DNA of 5,271 bases from Methanoculleus sp. (lineage in GTDB: Archaea > Halobacteriota > Methanomicrobia > Methanomicrobiales > Methanoculleaceae). The stretch's first letter is position 1. Every line of letters begins with the position of its first letter. The DNA lies in assembly GCA_023230425.1 (NCBI GenBank), contig JALNXI010000155.1:1-5271 (forward strand), in the 5' to 3' direction. Position numbers and translations under genes: made by a program. Under the pieces are notes generated by a model. It saw nothing but the letters and a program-made list of their open reading frames with translations. It did not search any database and was not told the DNA's origin. Shown one piece after another: positions 1 through 5,271 of the stretch.

Positions 1-550
1 CATCGACCACCGAGGGGATGCCCGAGCACCCGATGGCGACGCCGCTACATCCAAGCCGCATCGCGTGGGTTCGGGAATCGATTATGATGACGCCGACGTC
101 GGCCCCCGCCCGCTCCGCTATGGCAGCGCGGATACGCGCAGCGGATGCATCCGGGTCGACGGGAAGGAGGACGACGGAGCCGGAGGGGGCGTTGGAGGCA
201 TCGATACCTGCGTTGGGGAGGAGTGTCCCGCCCTTCATGCAGAGCAGGAATCCCGGGATACCCCCGACGACCCGATCGCTCTCCCGGAGCACCACCTCGA
301 CATGGCGGGGGTCCATGTGGTATTCTTCGGCGAACCGAAGCGCTTCGGCCGAGGGCTCGATATCGGCCAGCCTTGTGGTCCGCCCTTCGGCTGTGGCCAG
401 GGCCGACTCGGCAACGACCACGATATCTCCCGCCTGGAACCCCCGGCACGCCGAGCGCCCGGCGGCCGCGAGGATATGGGTTGCCATGTCGTCACCGGCA
501 TGGACCAGGGGGGTCGCAAGGCCGTACACAGAGAACGATGGTGTCGTCAT
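1..550 (-). CDS. CofE-family (PF01996/COG1478) glutamate ligase, partial; annotated by family as coenzyme F420-0:L-glutamate ligase, possibly a folate-related paralog
   Basis: Reading leftward from ATG at 550, the frame stays open for 183 codons to the window edge, so the C-terminus is missing. CofE enzymes add gamma-linked glutamate to F420-0 using GTP and divalent metal in the cytosol. Family landmarks are visible: an N-terminal GDD (19-21), AEGR (54-57), PS (66-67), an ES after the DPR segment (90-91), NAGIDASN (113-120), LLPVDPDASAARIR (128-141), a metal-site-like Asp at 158 and a GVAIGCSGI segment (170-178). Two places differ from the usual family pattern as I remember it: SKAEGR reads ATAEGR (Lys to Thr53), and the D[ST]xGRxxR stretch reads DSRTHAMR (158-165), losing Gly-Arg. 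The start overlaps the folP-like stop as ATGA and has GAGG just upstream. Position beside folP, folD and glyA suggests a pterin/folate substrate; this is inference. Family membership is firm, substrate is not. Confidence 0.85.
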   Translation of the reverse strand, partial: MTTPSFSVYGLATPLVHAGDDMATHILAAAGRSACRGFQAGDIVVVAESALATAEGRTTRLADIEPSAEALRFAEEYHMDPRHVEVVLRESDRVVGGIPGFLLCMKGGTLLPNAGIDASNAPSGSVVLLPVDPDASAARIRAAIAERAGADVGVIIIDSRTHAMRLGCSGVAIGCSGIPSVVD

Positions 551-1362
551 GCTCGCCTCGTCTTCTCGTGGATCCTGAGCAGGTCGGCGGTCTCCCGGAC
601 ATCATGGCTCCGCACCACGGCTGCTCCCTTCTCGACCAGCGCCATCGTGAGCGCGAGCGTTCCTGCGAGCCGTTCTTCGGGTTCTCTTCCGAGCAGGTTC
701 CCGATGAACGACTTCCGGGATATAGCGGCGAGTACCGGGCGGCCGAAGGCCGAGAATGACCCAAAGTTCCTGCAGAGTTCCCAGTCGTCCTCACCCGTCC
801 GCTCTGGAACCCATCTCCCGACTGCAGGATCGAGGACGTATTCGTCGATCTCAAGGCGCGCGCAGCGTGCCACAACCGCCTCGAGTGCCGAGAGGGTAGC
901 GGCAAGGCCGACGGGATCGCCGGGCTCCCGAAAACTCGCCATCGCGAATACCGGCAGCCCGGAGTCGGCGACTGCCCGCGCGTACCGCTCGTCGGCAAGC
1001 CCGGATATGTCGTTCACTGCATGGATGTCGTGGCGGAGGCAGACCTCGAGCACCTCCGGGTATCGGGTGTCCACCGAGAGGGTGATCCCGGTCCCGTCAA
1101 GTTCCGAGAGCGCCGCATCCACCCGTGCTGCTTCTTCGGCGGCGGTTATGGGGCGGGAGCCCGGGGCCGTGCTCCGCGCCCCGAGGTCGATCATATCGGC
1201 ACCCTCATCAAGCATGGCAAGAGCCCGGTCGTGTATCCCCCCGGTCGGGGTGTAGGAACCCCGGTAGAACGATTCCGGGCTGCAGTTGATGATACCCATC
1301 AGGCGAACCGGAGCGTCGCCGCCGATCCGGAGACGGTTTATCGTGCAGTGTCGTTGCAGCAT
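547..1362 (-). CDS. folP: Dihydropteroate synthase family protein (FolP-like)
   Basis: This 271-residue protein has the usual size of a DHPS TIM barrel. The family joins hydroxymethyl-dihydropterin pyrophosphate to an aminobenzoate: pABA in folate synthesis, and in methanogens a ribofuranosyl-aminobenzene phosphate has been proposed for methanopterin. Landmarks in order: MGIINCSPESF (22-32, loop 1, Asn26), GARSTAPGS (61-69, loop 2), SVDT (96-99, Asp98), VNDISG (116-121, Asn117), LDPAVGR (177-183, Asp178), SRKSFIG (215-221, Lys217) and VVRSHDV (249-255, Arg251, His253). The pterin-side residues are kept. Loop 2 has Ala where TRPG is usual, the DPGIGFGK segment is altered, and the Met-His segment after strand 5 reads MASFREPGDP. 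The start is ATG at 1362 with AAGGT upstream, inside the end of folD (25-nt overlap); the stop overlaps the next gene by ATGA. The family is clear; whether the product is a folate or methanopterin precursor cannot be decided here. Confidence 0.88.
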   Translation of the reverse strand: MLQRHCTINRLRIGGDAPVRLMGIINCSPESFYRGSYTPTGGIHDRALAMLDEGADMIDLGARSTAPGSRPITAAEEAARVDAALSELDGTGITLSVDTRYPEVLEVCLRHDIHAVNDISGLADERYARAVADSGLPVFAMASFREPGDPVGLAATLSALEAVVARCARLEIDEYVLDPAVGRWVPERTGEDDWELCRNFGSFSAFGRPVLAAISRKSFIGNLLGREPEERLAGTLALTMALVEKGAAVVRSHDVRETADLLRIHEKTRRA

Positions 1363-2189
1363 GACCTTAACCTGGCCGCCCTGAATGTGTTCTCCATCAG
1401 TGTCGCGATTGTCATAGGGCCGACGCCGCCGGGGACCGGGGTTATCGCTCCCGCCCGCTCTTTCACTCCCTCGAAGTCGACGTCGCCGCAGAGTTTGCCC
1501 TGCTCGTCGTAGTTGATGCCGACGTCGATGACCGTTGCTCCTTCCTTCACCATATCCGGTCTGACAAACTTCGCTCTTCCGACCGCGCTGACGAGGATAT
1601 CGGCGTCTCTCATCTCATCTTCAAGGTTCTTCGTCTTTGAGTGGCAGATGGTGACGGTTGCGTCTGCGTTCAGGAGCAGGACGGCCATGGGCCTCCCTAC
1701 ATCGATGCTCCGGCCGACGACGACCGCCCGCTGCCCTCTGGTCGGGATCCTGTACTCATCGAGGATCGTCATGATCCCCTGCGGGGTGCAGGGGGCAAAG
1801 ACCGGGCTTCCGGCAAGAAGCCTCCCGAGGTTGTAGGGGTGGAACCCGTCCACGTCCTTTGAGGGATCGACCGCATTGATGATGCGGGTGGTGTCCACCC
1901 CCGATGGGAGCGGCAACTGAACCAGAATACCGTTGATGTCCGGGTCGTTGTTGAGGCGCGCGACTGCCTCGAGCACCCGCTCGGTGGAGGCGTCCTCCGG
2001 GAGCTCGATGCCGACCGAGCCGATCCCGACACGCTCGCACGCCCGGTGCTTCATGCGGACATAGAGTTTTGACCCGGGGTCTTCGCCCACGATAATGGTC
2101 GCGAGGCGCGGGTAGAGCCCGGACTCATCTATCTTCTCCTTGAGGAGCTCAAGCCTCTTTTCAGAGACTGCTTTACCGTCGAGTATCAT
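1338..2189 (-). CDS. folD: Bifunctional methylenetetrahydrofolate dehydrogenase / methenyltetrahydrofolate cyclohydrolase FolD
   Basis: FolD oxidises 5,10-methylene-H4F to methenyl-H4F with NAD(P)+ and hydrolyses it to 10-formyl-H4F, or runs in reverse; it acts in the cytosol. The 283-residue length is typical. The catalytic YxxxK is Tyr43-Lys47 (SKLYVRMK), followed by GILVQLPLP (87-95, Gln91), KDVDGFHP (111-118, Asp114), PCTPQG (133-138), the nucleotide-binding VVGRSIDVGRPMA (157-169) with the downstream ATVTICHSKT stretch, and the C-terminal PVPGGVGPMT signature. All core catalytic residues I can place are present, so the enzyme should be active. The ATG at 2189 overlaps the glyA stop as ATGA, and I see no strong Shine-Dalgarno ahead of it, which fits translational coupling to glyA. 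The last 25 nt overlap the folP-like start. Many methanogens rely on H4MPT-specific enzymes instead, so an intact folD points to real folate use. Confidence 0.97.
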   Translation of the reverse strand: MILDGKAVSEKRLELLKEKIDESGLYPRLATIIVGEDPGSKLYVRMKHRACERVGIGSVGIELPEDASTERVLEAVARLNNDPDINGILVQLPLPSGVDTTRIINAVDPSKDVDGFHPYNLGRLLAGSPVFAPCTPQGIMTILDEYRIPTRGQRAVVVGRSIDVGRPMAVLLLNADATVTICHSKTKNLEDEMRDADILVSAVGRAKFVRPDMVKEGATVIDVGINYDEQGKLCGDVDFEGVKERAGAITPVPGGVGPMTIATLMENTFRAARLRSCCNDTAR

Positions 2190-3457
2190 GCTACTTCAGG
2201 GTAGAGGGGATACTTGCTCGCCAGAGCAATAACCTCTTCCCTCACTTCGGTGATCGCCTTCTTCGAAGTCCGATCTCTGGCGATATCCTTTACGACCCGG
2301 GCGATCCAGTGTCCGATCTGCTTCATCTCTTCCTCTTTCATGCCGCGGGAGGTGACCGCCGGTGTGCCGATCCGGAGTCCGCTCGTTACGAAGGGGCTGA
2401 GTTGTTCGCGGGGGATGGTGTTCTTGTTCACGGTGATGCCTGCCTCACCGAGCGCGACCTCAGCCGCAAGGCCGGTGATGTGCTCACCGTTCGTAGAGAC
2501 CCCGGTCAGGTCGAGCAGAATGAGGTGGTTATCGGTGCCGCCGGAGACAAGGTCGAGCCCTTCCTGGCTGAGGACGTCGGCCATCGCGCGTGCGTTCCTG
2601 ACGACCTGCCCGCAGTAGTCCCTGTACGCGGGGGTCAGCGCTTCCTTGAAGCAGACCGCCTTTGCGGCGATGGTGTGCATCAGCGGGCCGCCCTGCATGC
2701 CCGGGAAGATGGACTTGTCGATGGCGGAAGCATCCTCTTTGCTGCACATGATGGCGCCGCCGCGGGGGCCCCGCAGGGTCTTGTGCGTCGTCGTCGTCAC
2801 AATGTCGACGACGCCGACCGGGGAGTTGTGGTATCCGGTCGCGCAGAGCCCGGCGATGTGGGCGATGTCGGCCATACACCGGGCGCCGACGCTATCCGCG
2901 ACCTCCTGGAACGCCTTGAAGTCGATCTCTCGCGGGTAGGCGCTCGCGCCGCAGACGATGATCTGCGGCTTCACAATCCGCGCCATCTCCTCGATGACCG
3001 CGTAATCGAGCGTCTCCGTCTCGGAGTCGACGCCGTAGTGAAAGATCGAGTACCAGCGCCCGGTGATGTTGACCGGCGAGCCGTGGGAGAGGTGGCCGCC
3101 CTGGGTGAGGCTCTGGCTCATGATCCTGTCCTTGTAGTTGAGATAGGCAAAGTAGACTGCCTGGTTTGCCTGGCTTCCCGAGTGCGGCTGGACGTTTGCG
3201 TGCTCCGCGCCGAAGAGTTTACACATCCGGTCGCGCGCCAGGTTCTCCACGACGTCATGGAACTCGCAGCCGCCGTAGTAGCGCTTGCCGGGGTACCCCT
3301 CAGCGTACTTATTGGTCATGATAGAACCCATCGCCTCGAGAACCGCCTTGCTGACGACGTTCTCGGAGGCAATCAGTTCCAACCCATTGATCTGACGCAG
3401 GCGCTCTTTCTCGATGAGGCCTGCGACTTCTGGATCGAAGTTTGCCAGACTAGACAT
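2186..3457 (-). CDS. glyA: Serine hydroxymethyltransferase (glycine hydroxymethyltransferase)
   Basis: GlyA is a cytosolic PLP enzyme that converts serine plus a reduced pterin to glycine plus the methylene-pterin. From ATG at 3457 the protein has 423 residues, the normal family length. Motifs: LELIASENVVS (26-36), NKYAEGYPGKRYYGG (49-63) with the Glu53 and Tyr60-Tyr61 expected at the active site, QPHSGSQAN (90-98), MADIAHIAGL (195-204, PLP-contacting Asp197 and His200), and the Schiff-base segment VTTTTHKTLRGPRGG (220-234) with Lys226, then FPGMQGGP (251-258). The frame stays open 40 codons further upstream, but that extension has no SHMT character and crosses the likely promoter, so I reject the longer start. 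No Shine-Dalgarno precedes 3457, and a TATA-like element lies about 30 nt upstream, suggesting a leaderless or nearly leaderless mRNA. It is the first gene of the leftward operon. Whether H4F or a methanopterin is the carrier is inferred from folD next door. Confidence 0.97.
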   Translation of the reverse strand: MSSLANFDPEVAGLIEKERLRQINGLELIASENVVSKAVLEAMGSIMTNKYAEGYPGKRYYGGCEFHDVVENLARDRMCKLFGAEHANVQPHSGSQANQAVYFAYLNYKDRIMSQSLTQGGHLSHGSPVNITGRWYSIFHYGVDSETETLDYAVIEEMARIVKPQIIVCGASAYPREIDFKAFQEVADSVGARCMADIAHIAGLCATGYHNSPVGVVDIVTTTTHKTLRGPRGGAIMCSKEDASAIDKSIFPGMQGGPLMHTIAAKAVCFKEALTPAYRDYCGQVVRNARAMADVLSQEGLDLVSGGTDNHLILLDLTGVSTNGEHITGLAAEVALGEAGITVNKNTIPREQLSPFVTSGLRIGTPAVTSRGMKEEEMKQIGHWIARVVKDIARDRTSKKAITEVREEVIALASKYPLYPEVA

Positions 3458-3463
3458 GCAGGA

Positions 3464-3578
3464 AATGATTACTCGGGTGAGGTAATATTCTTTCTTTTGC
3501 ACGATCCGTTCGTGATGGCTGCTTATCTGGCGGCTGCCGGTTATTCTCCTGCCACATCCCGGATAAAATGTAATCATT
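3464..3578. repeat. 9-bp inverted repeat flanking the divergent intergenic region
   Basis: AATGATTAC at 3464-3472 is matched exactly by its reverse complement GTAATCATT at 3570-3578. The left arm sits between the glyA TATA-like element and its start codon; the right arm sits about 20 bp upstream of the TATA-like element for the rightward unit. The two copies could be operator half-sites, but a 9-bp match in AT-rich DNA can also occur by chance. Confidence 0.35.
3481..3500 (-). promoter_or_regulatory. Putative archaeal promoter (BRE/TATA) of the glyA operon
   Basis: On the minus strand this reads GCAAAAGAAAGAATATTACC: a purine-rich BRE-like stretch followed by a TATA-like GAATATTA (3490-3483). 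Its centre lies about 29-30 nt before the glyA ATG, so transcription would start within a few bases of the start codon. That agrees with the missing Shine-Dalgarno. The call rests on sequence only. Confidence 0.5.
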
Positions 3579-3598
3579 CTTCTTTTCGAGAATCCATA

Positions 3599-3642
3599 GT
3601 AATATTATTACGTAATTATTATCAAGGATTAATTCGAGGGAG
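3599..3642 (+). promoter_or_regulatory. Putative promoter, palindromes and ribosome binding site of the rightward smc unit
   Basis: A TATA-like TAATATTA (3600-3607) lies about 40 nt before the ATG at 3646, which would place the transcript start near 3630 and leave a short leader carrying the Shine-Dalgarno GAGGGAG (3636-3642). The TATA-like element is embedded in a perfect 13-bp dyad, GTAATATTATTAC (3599-3611, centred on T3605), which overlaps a second perfect palindrome, ATTACGTAAT (3607-3616). The 8-mer GTAATATT also occurs at the glyA TATA-like element (3482-3489). Such symmetry over a core promoter may mark a repressor site or may reflect AT-rich composition. Confidence 0.5.
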
Positions 3643-3645
3643 ACA

Positions 3646-4275
3646 ATGGCGCAAAAAGATGCTAGGATACGGTTCCTTGAGCGAGAACTCGCTGAACGCG
3701 AGAAGGAGATGGAGACGATGACGGAATATGAGCAGCCCCCGGTACTGGTACAGGAGGCAGGAGATGAGCGCCTGCGCGATCTGGAGCGGAAGGTGCGGGA
3801 ACTCGAGGCCCTGGTGAAGGGCCTGATGGGAGAGATTCTGGATCTCAAATCCGTGACGATGGACCTCTCCCGGGATGTGGAGGAGCGCAAGGTAAAGCCG
3901 GTGGCGGCTGAAGGAAGGAAGGCCGGGGCCACGCTCCAGGCAGAGCCCCGCGCCGGCGCCGAACCCGCGGCACCGTCGCGTGCCGCCGACCCTCCGGGTC
4001 CCGCGCGGCTGGCGGAGAAGCGGCCGGCCAGGCCCGACCCGGAAGACAGGGACCTGGAACTCATCATGCAGAACGACGGGACGCTGAAACCGGAGCCGAG
4101 GAGGTCCTCGGAGTATATCATCGCCAGCACCAAATTTGGGAACGCCCCGGTGAAGGGCCGGGGAAGAGGTGGCAAGTCGTCCGACCGGACGCTCTTCGTG
4201 GAGCAGAAGAAGAAGCGGGAGGTTGACAGTGTCATCCAGGCTGAAGAGGACGACACGGTCGACCTTGACAGGTAG
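3646..4275 (+). CDS. Unrecognised charged coiled-coil protein encoded immediately upstream of smc
   Basis: I do not recognise this 209-residue protein. Three parts can be seen. Residues 1-80 are charged and helical; from 43 to 78 hydrophobic residues follow near-perfect 3-4 heptad spacing (Leu43, Leu46, Val50, Leu53, Val57, Leu60, Ile64, Leu67, Leu74, Val78, with Thr71 the one break), a strong coiled-coil signal. Residues 82-135 are rich in Ala, Pro, Arg and Glu and look disordered. Residues 136-209 form a tail with a less repetitive stretch around EYIIASTKFGNAP (156-168), a Gly-Arg-Lys run (169-177), a basic KKKR (188-191) and an acidic end (EEDD, then DLD). No signal peptide or membrane segment is seen, so it should be cytosolic. 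The start ATG follows GAGGGAG. It ends 17 nt before smc, so the two are probably co-transcribed, suggesting but not proving a role in chromosome organisation. Confidence 0.8.
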   Translation: MAQKDARIRFLERELAEREKEMETMTEYEQPPVLVQEAGDERLRDLERKVRELEALVKGLMGEILDLKSVTMDLSRDVEERKVKPVAAEGRKAGATLQAEPRAGAEPAAPSRAADPPGPARLAEKRPARPDPEDRDLELIMQNDGTLKPEPRRSSEYIIASTKFGNAPVKGRGRGGKSSDRTLFVEQKKKREVDSVIQAEEDDTVDLDR

Positions 4276-4277
4276 CC

Positions 4278-4284
4278 AGGGGAG
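4278..4284 (+). promoter_or_regulatory. Ribosome binding site that fixes the TTG start of smc
   Basis: AGGGGAG ends 8 nt before TTG at 4293. An in-frame TGA at 4287-4289 excludes any earlier start, and the next in-frame ATG (4683, codon 131) lies far beyond the Walker A motif. Together these make TTG the only sensible start for smc. Confidence 0.85.
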
Positions 4285-4292
4285 CCTGATCC

Positions 4293-5271
4293 TTGTACAT
4301 CACGCAGCTTGAGATCGACAACTTCAAGTCTTTCGCCAGGAAGACCAAAATTCCTTTTTTTGAAGGATTTACTGTCGTCTCAGGCCCGAACGGTTCCGGA
4401 AAGAGCAACATCATCGATAGTATTCTCTTCGTCCTTGCTCTCTCGGGTGCGCGGGGGCTGCGGGCCGAGAAACTGACCGACCTGATCAACGTCAACTCCG
4501 GGAAGAACACCGCCGAGGTTGGGGTCACGTTCTCGGACGGCACGACGATCCGCCGCCGGATTAAGCGAACGTCAGCGGGCTACTATAGTTATAACTACTT
4601 GAATAATCGCCTCTGCAAGCAGAGCGACGTCATCGAGTTCCTTGCGAAGATCGGGATCAAGCCTGAGGGCTACAACGTCGTCATGCAGGGCGATATCACC
4701 CGTATCATGGAGATGAGCGACGGCGAGCGGCGCAAGATCATCGACGAGATAGCAGGCGTCGCCGAGTTCGATCATAAGCGCGAACAGGCGTTCTCGGAGC
4801 TTGAGGTGGTGCGGGAACGGATCGAGCGTGAGGAGATCCTCCTCAATGAACTCGTAGCCCGGCTGGATGCACTTCAGCATGAGCGCGAGCAGGCTGTGGA
4901 GTACCGGCGGTGGCAGGAACAGCTGGAGCATTTCGGGCAGTGCCGGGGGGCGGCGCTCGTCCGGCAGAAGGAGCAGGAGATCGGCACTCTCCACGGTCTC
5001 GCGCTCGATCAGCAGGCGGCGCTCGGGCGCACCGCCGGCGAGATGGAATCTGCAAAGGCAGGCCTCGAGGAGGCGCGCGGGCGTCAACACGCGGTCGACG
5101 AGGAGATCAGCCGGAAGAGCGGTCCAGAGTACCTCGCGCTTGTCGGGCGGCTTGAGGAGGCGCGGGGCGGGGTCAAACTCGCCGAGAAGAACGTCGAGCG
5201 CCTGAAAGTCAGTCGGGAGGAGAACCTCGAAACAATCCAGCGAGTCTACATGGACAGCAGGCGCGCCGAGG
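4293..5271 (+). CDS. smc: Chromosome segregation/condensation protein SMC, N-terminal part (cut by window edge)
   Basis: SMC forms a dimeric ATPase that organises and segregates the chromosome, normally with the kleisin ScpA and with ScpB. From TTG at 4293 the frame is open for 326 codons to the right edge; full SMC proteins run to about 1,150-1,200 residues, so roughly the first quarter is present. Residues 1-39 give the N-terminal head strand (YITQLEIDNFKSF) and Walker A GPNGSGKSN (31-39). SGARGLRAEKL (51-61) contains the R-loop arginine, probably Arg57. The YYSYNYLNN stretch (97-105) and the Q-loop Gln132 in VMQGDITRIMEMS follow, then RRKIIDEIAGVAEFD (146-160). From about residue 162 onward the sequence is Glu/Arg/Leu-rich coiled coil. 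The Walker B and signature motifs would lie in the missing C-terminal head. The TTG start means an ATG-based ORF scan misses this gene. It follows the small coiled-coil gene by 17 nt. Confidence 0.96.
   Translation, partial: MYITQLEIDNFKSFARKTKIPFFEGFTVVSGPNGSGKSNIIDSILFVLALSGARGLRAEKLTDLINVNSGKNTAEVGVTFSDGTTIRRRIKRTSAGYYSYNYLNNRLCKQSDVIEFLAKIGIKPEGYNVVMQGDITRIMEMSDGERRKIIDEIAGVAEFDHKREQAFSELEVVRERIEREEILLNELVARLDALQHEREQAVEYRRWQEQLEHFGQCRGAALVRQKEQEIGTLHGLALDQQAALGRTAGEMESAKAGLEEARGRQHAVDEEISRKSGPEYLALVGRLEEARGGVKLAEKNVERLKVSREENLETIQRVYMDSRRAE

Noticed and set aside
65..1255. A 396-codon plus-strand open frame antisense to the CofE-family and folP-like genes
   Set aside because: Its translation is Ser/Arg/Gly-rich and resembles nothing known, while the minus strand carries two family-matched genes over the same bases. 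It is a composition shadow.
3517..3538. Short direct repeat GGCTGC (3517-3522 and 3532-3537) in the intergenic region
   Set aside because: Two six-base copies are within chance expectation and are not placed like promoter elements.
3458..3577. A 40-residue N-terminal extension of GlyA
   Set aside because: It has no SHMT similarity, would cover the probable TATA-like element, and the usual SHMT length and N-terminus are reached from ATG 3457.
2309..3721. A 470-codon open frame on the plus strand antisense to most of glyA
   Set aside because: It lies opposite a clearly functional glyA, gives a low-complexity translation rich in Val, Asp, Arg and Ala with no recognisable domain, and runs through the divergent promoter. 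Long antisense frames are expected in GC-rich coding DNA.
3450..4256. A 268-codon minus-strand open frame across the intergenic region and the coiled-coil gene
   Set aside because: Ser/Arg-rich translation without motifs. The plus-strand frame has a good ribosome binding site, heptad periodicity and operon spacing to smc.
4572..5090. A 172-codon minus-strand open frame inside smc
   Set aside because: The plus-strand SMC frame is continuous through the region with its Q-loop and coiled-coil sequence; the minus frame is a shadow.
1..5271. Mobile element, CRISPR array or defence system
   Set aside because: I saw no transposase or integrase motif, no spaced repeat array, no target-site duplication and no abrupt composition change other than the expected AT-rich intergenic region. 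The content reads as core chromosomal genes.

Overview
The window looks like a piece of a GC-rich methanogen chromosome, most likely from the order Methanomicrobiales and perhaps close to Methanoculleus. I infer this from an archaeal-type SMC protein, a CofE-family (coenzyme F420 ligase family) protein, archaeal TATA-like elements upstream of the divergent genes, and high GC with a sharply AT-rich intergenic region. The genus is a judgement from familiarity, not a search result.

Layout: two divergent transcription units share one 188-bp AT-rich intergenic region (3458-3645). Leftward, on the minus strand, runs a tightly packed operon: glyA (serine hydroxymethyltransferase), folD (methylene-H4F dehydrogenase/cyclohydrolase), a dihydropteroate synthase family gene (folP-like), and a CofE-family glutamate ligase gene cut by the left edge. 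All three junctions overlap (ATGA, 25 nt, ATGA), so the four genes are almost certainly co-transcribed and translationally coupled. Rightward, on the plus strand, run a 209-residue unrecognised coiled-coil protein and, 17 nt later, smc, which starts at TTG and is cut by the right edge.

How the genes fit together: GlyA moves the serine hydroxymethyl carbon onto a reduced pterin. FolD interconverts methylene-, methenyl- and formyl-tetrahydrofolate. The FolP-like protein would couple a pterin to an aminobenzoate moiety, and the CofE-family ligase would add glutamate. Read together, this is a compact C1-pterin operon covering carrier synthesis and use. It suggests that the host makes and uses tetrahydrofolate for biosynthesis beside its methanogenic pterin. 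The CofE-family member is therefore a good candidate for a folate glutamate ligase rather than the F420 enzyme. The FolP-like protein departs from bacterial DHPS in the loops that contact the aminobenzoate side.

The rightward unit belongs to chromosome organisation: SMC preceded by a small charged coiled-coil protein of unknown function. No tRNA, rRNA, CRISPR array, insertion sequence or other mobile element was seen, and there is no gene-free stretch over 300 bases.
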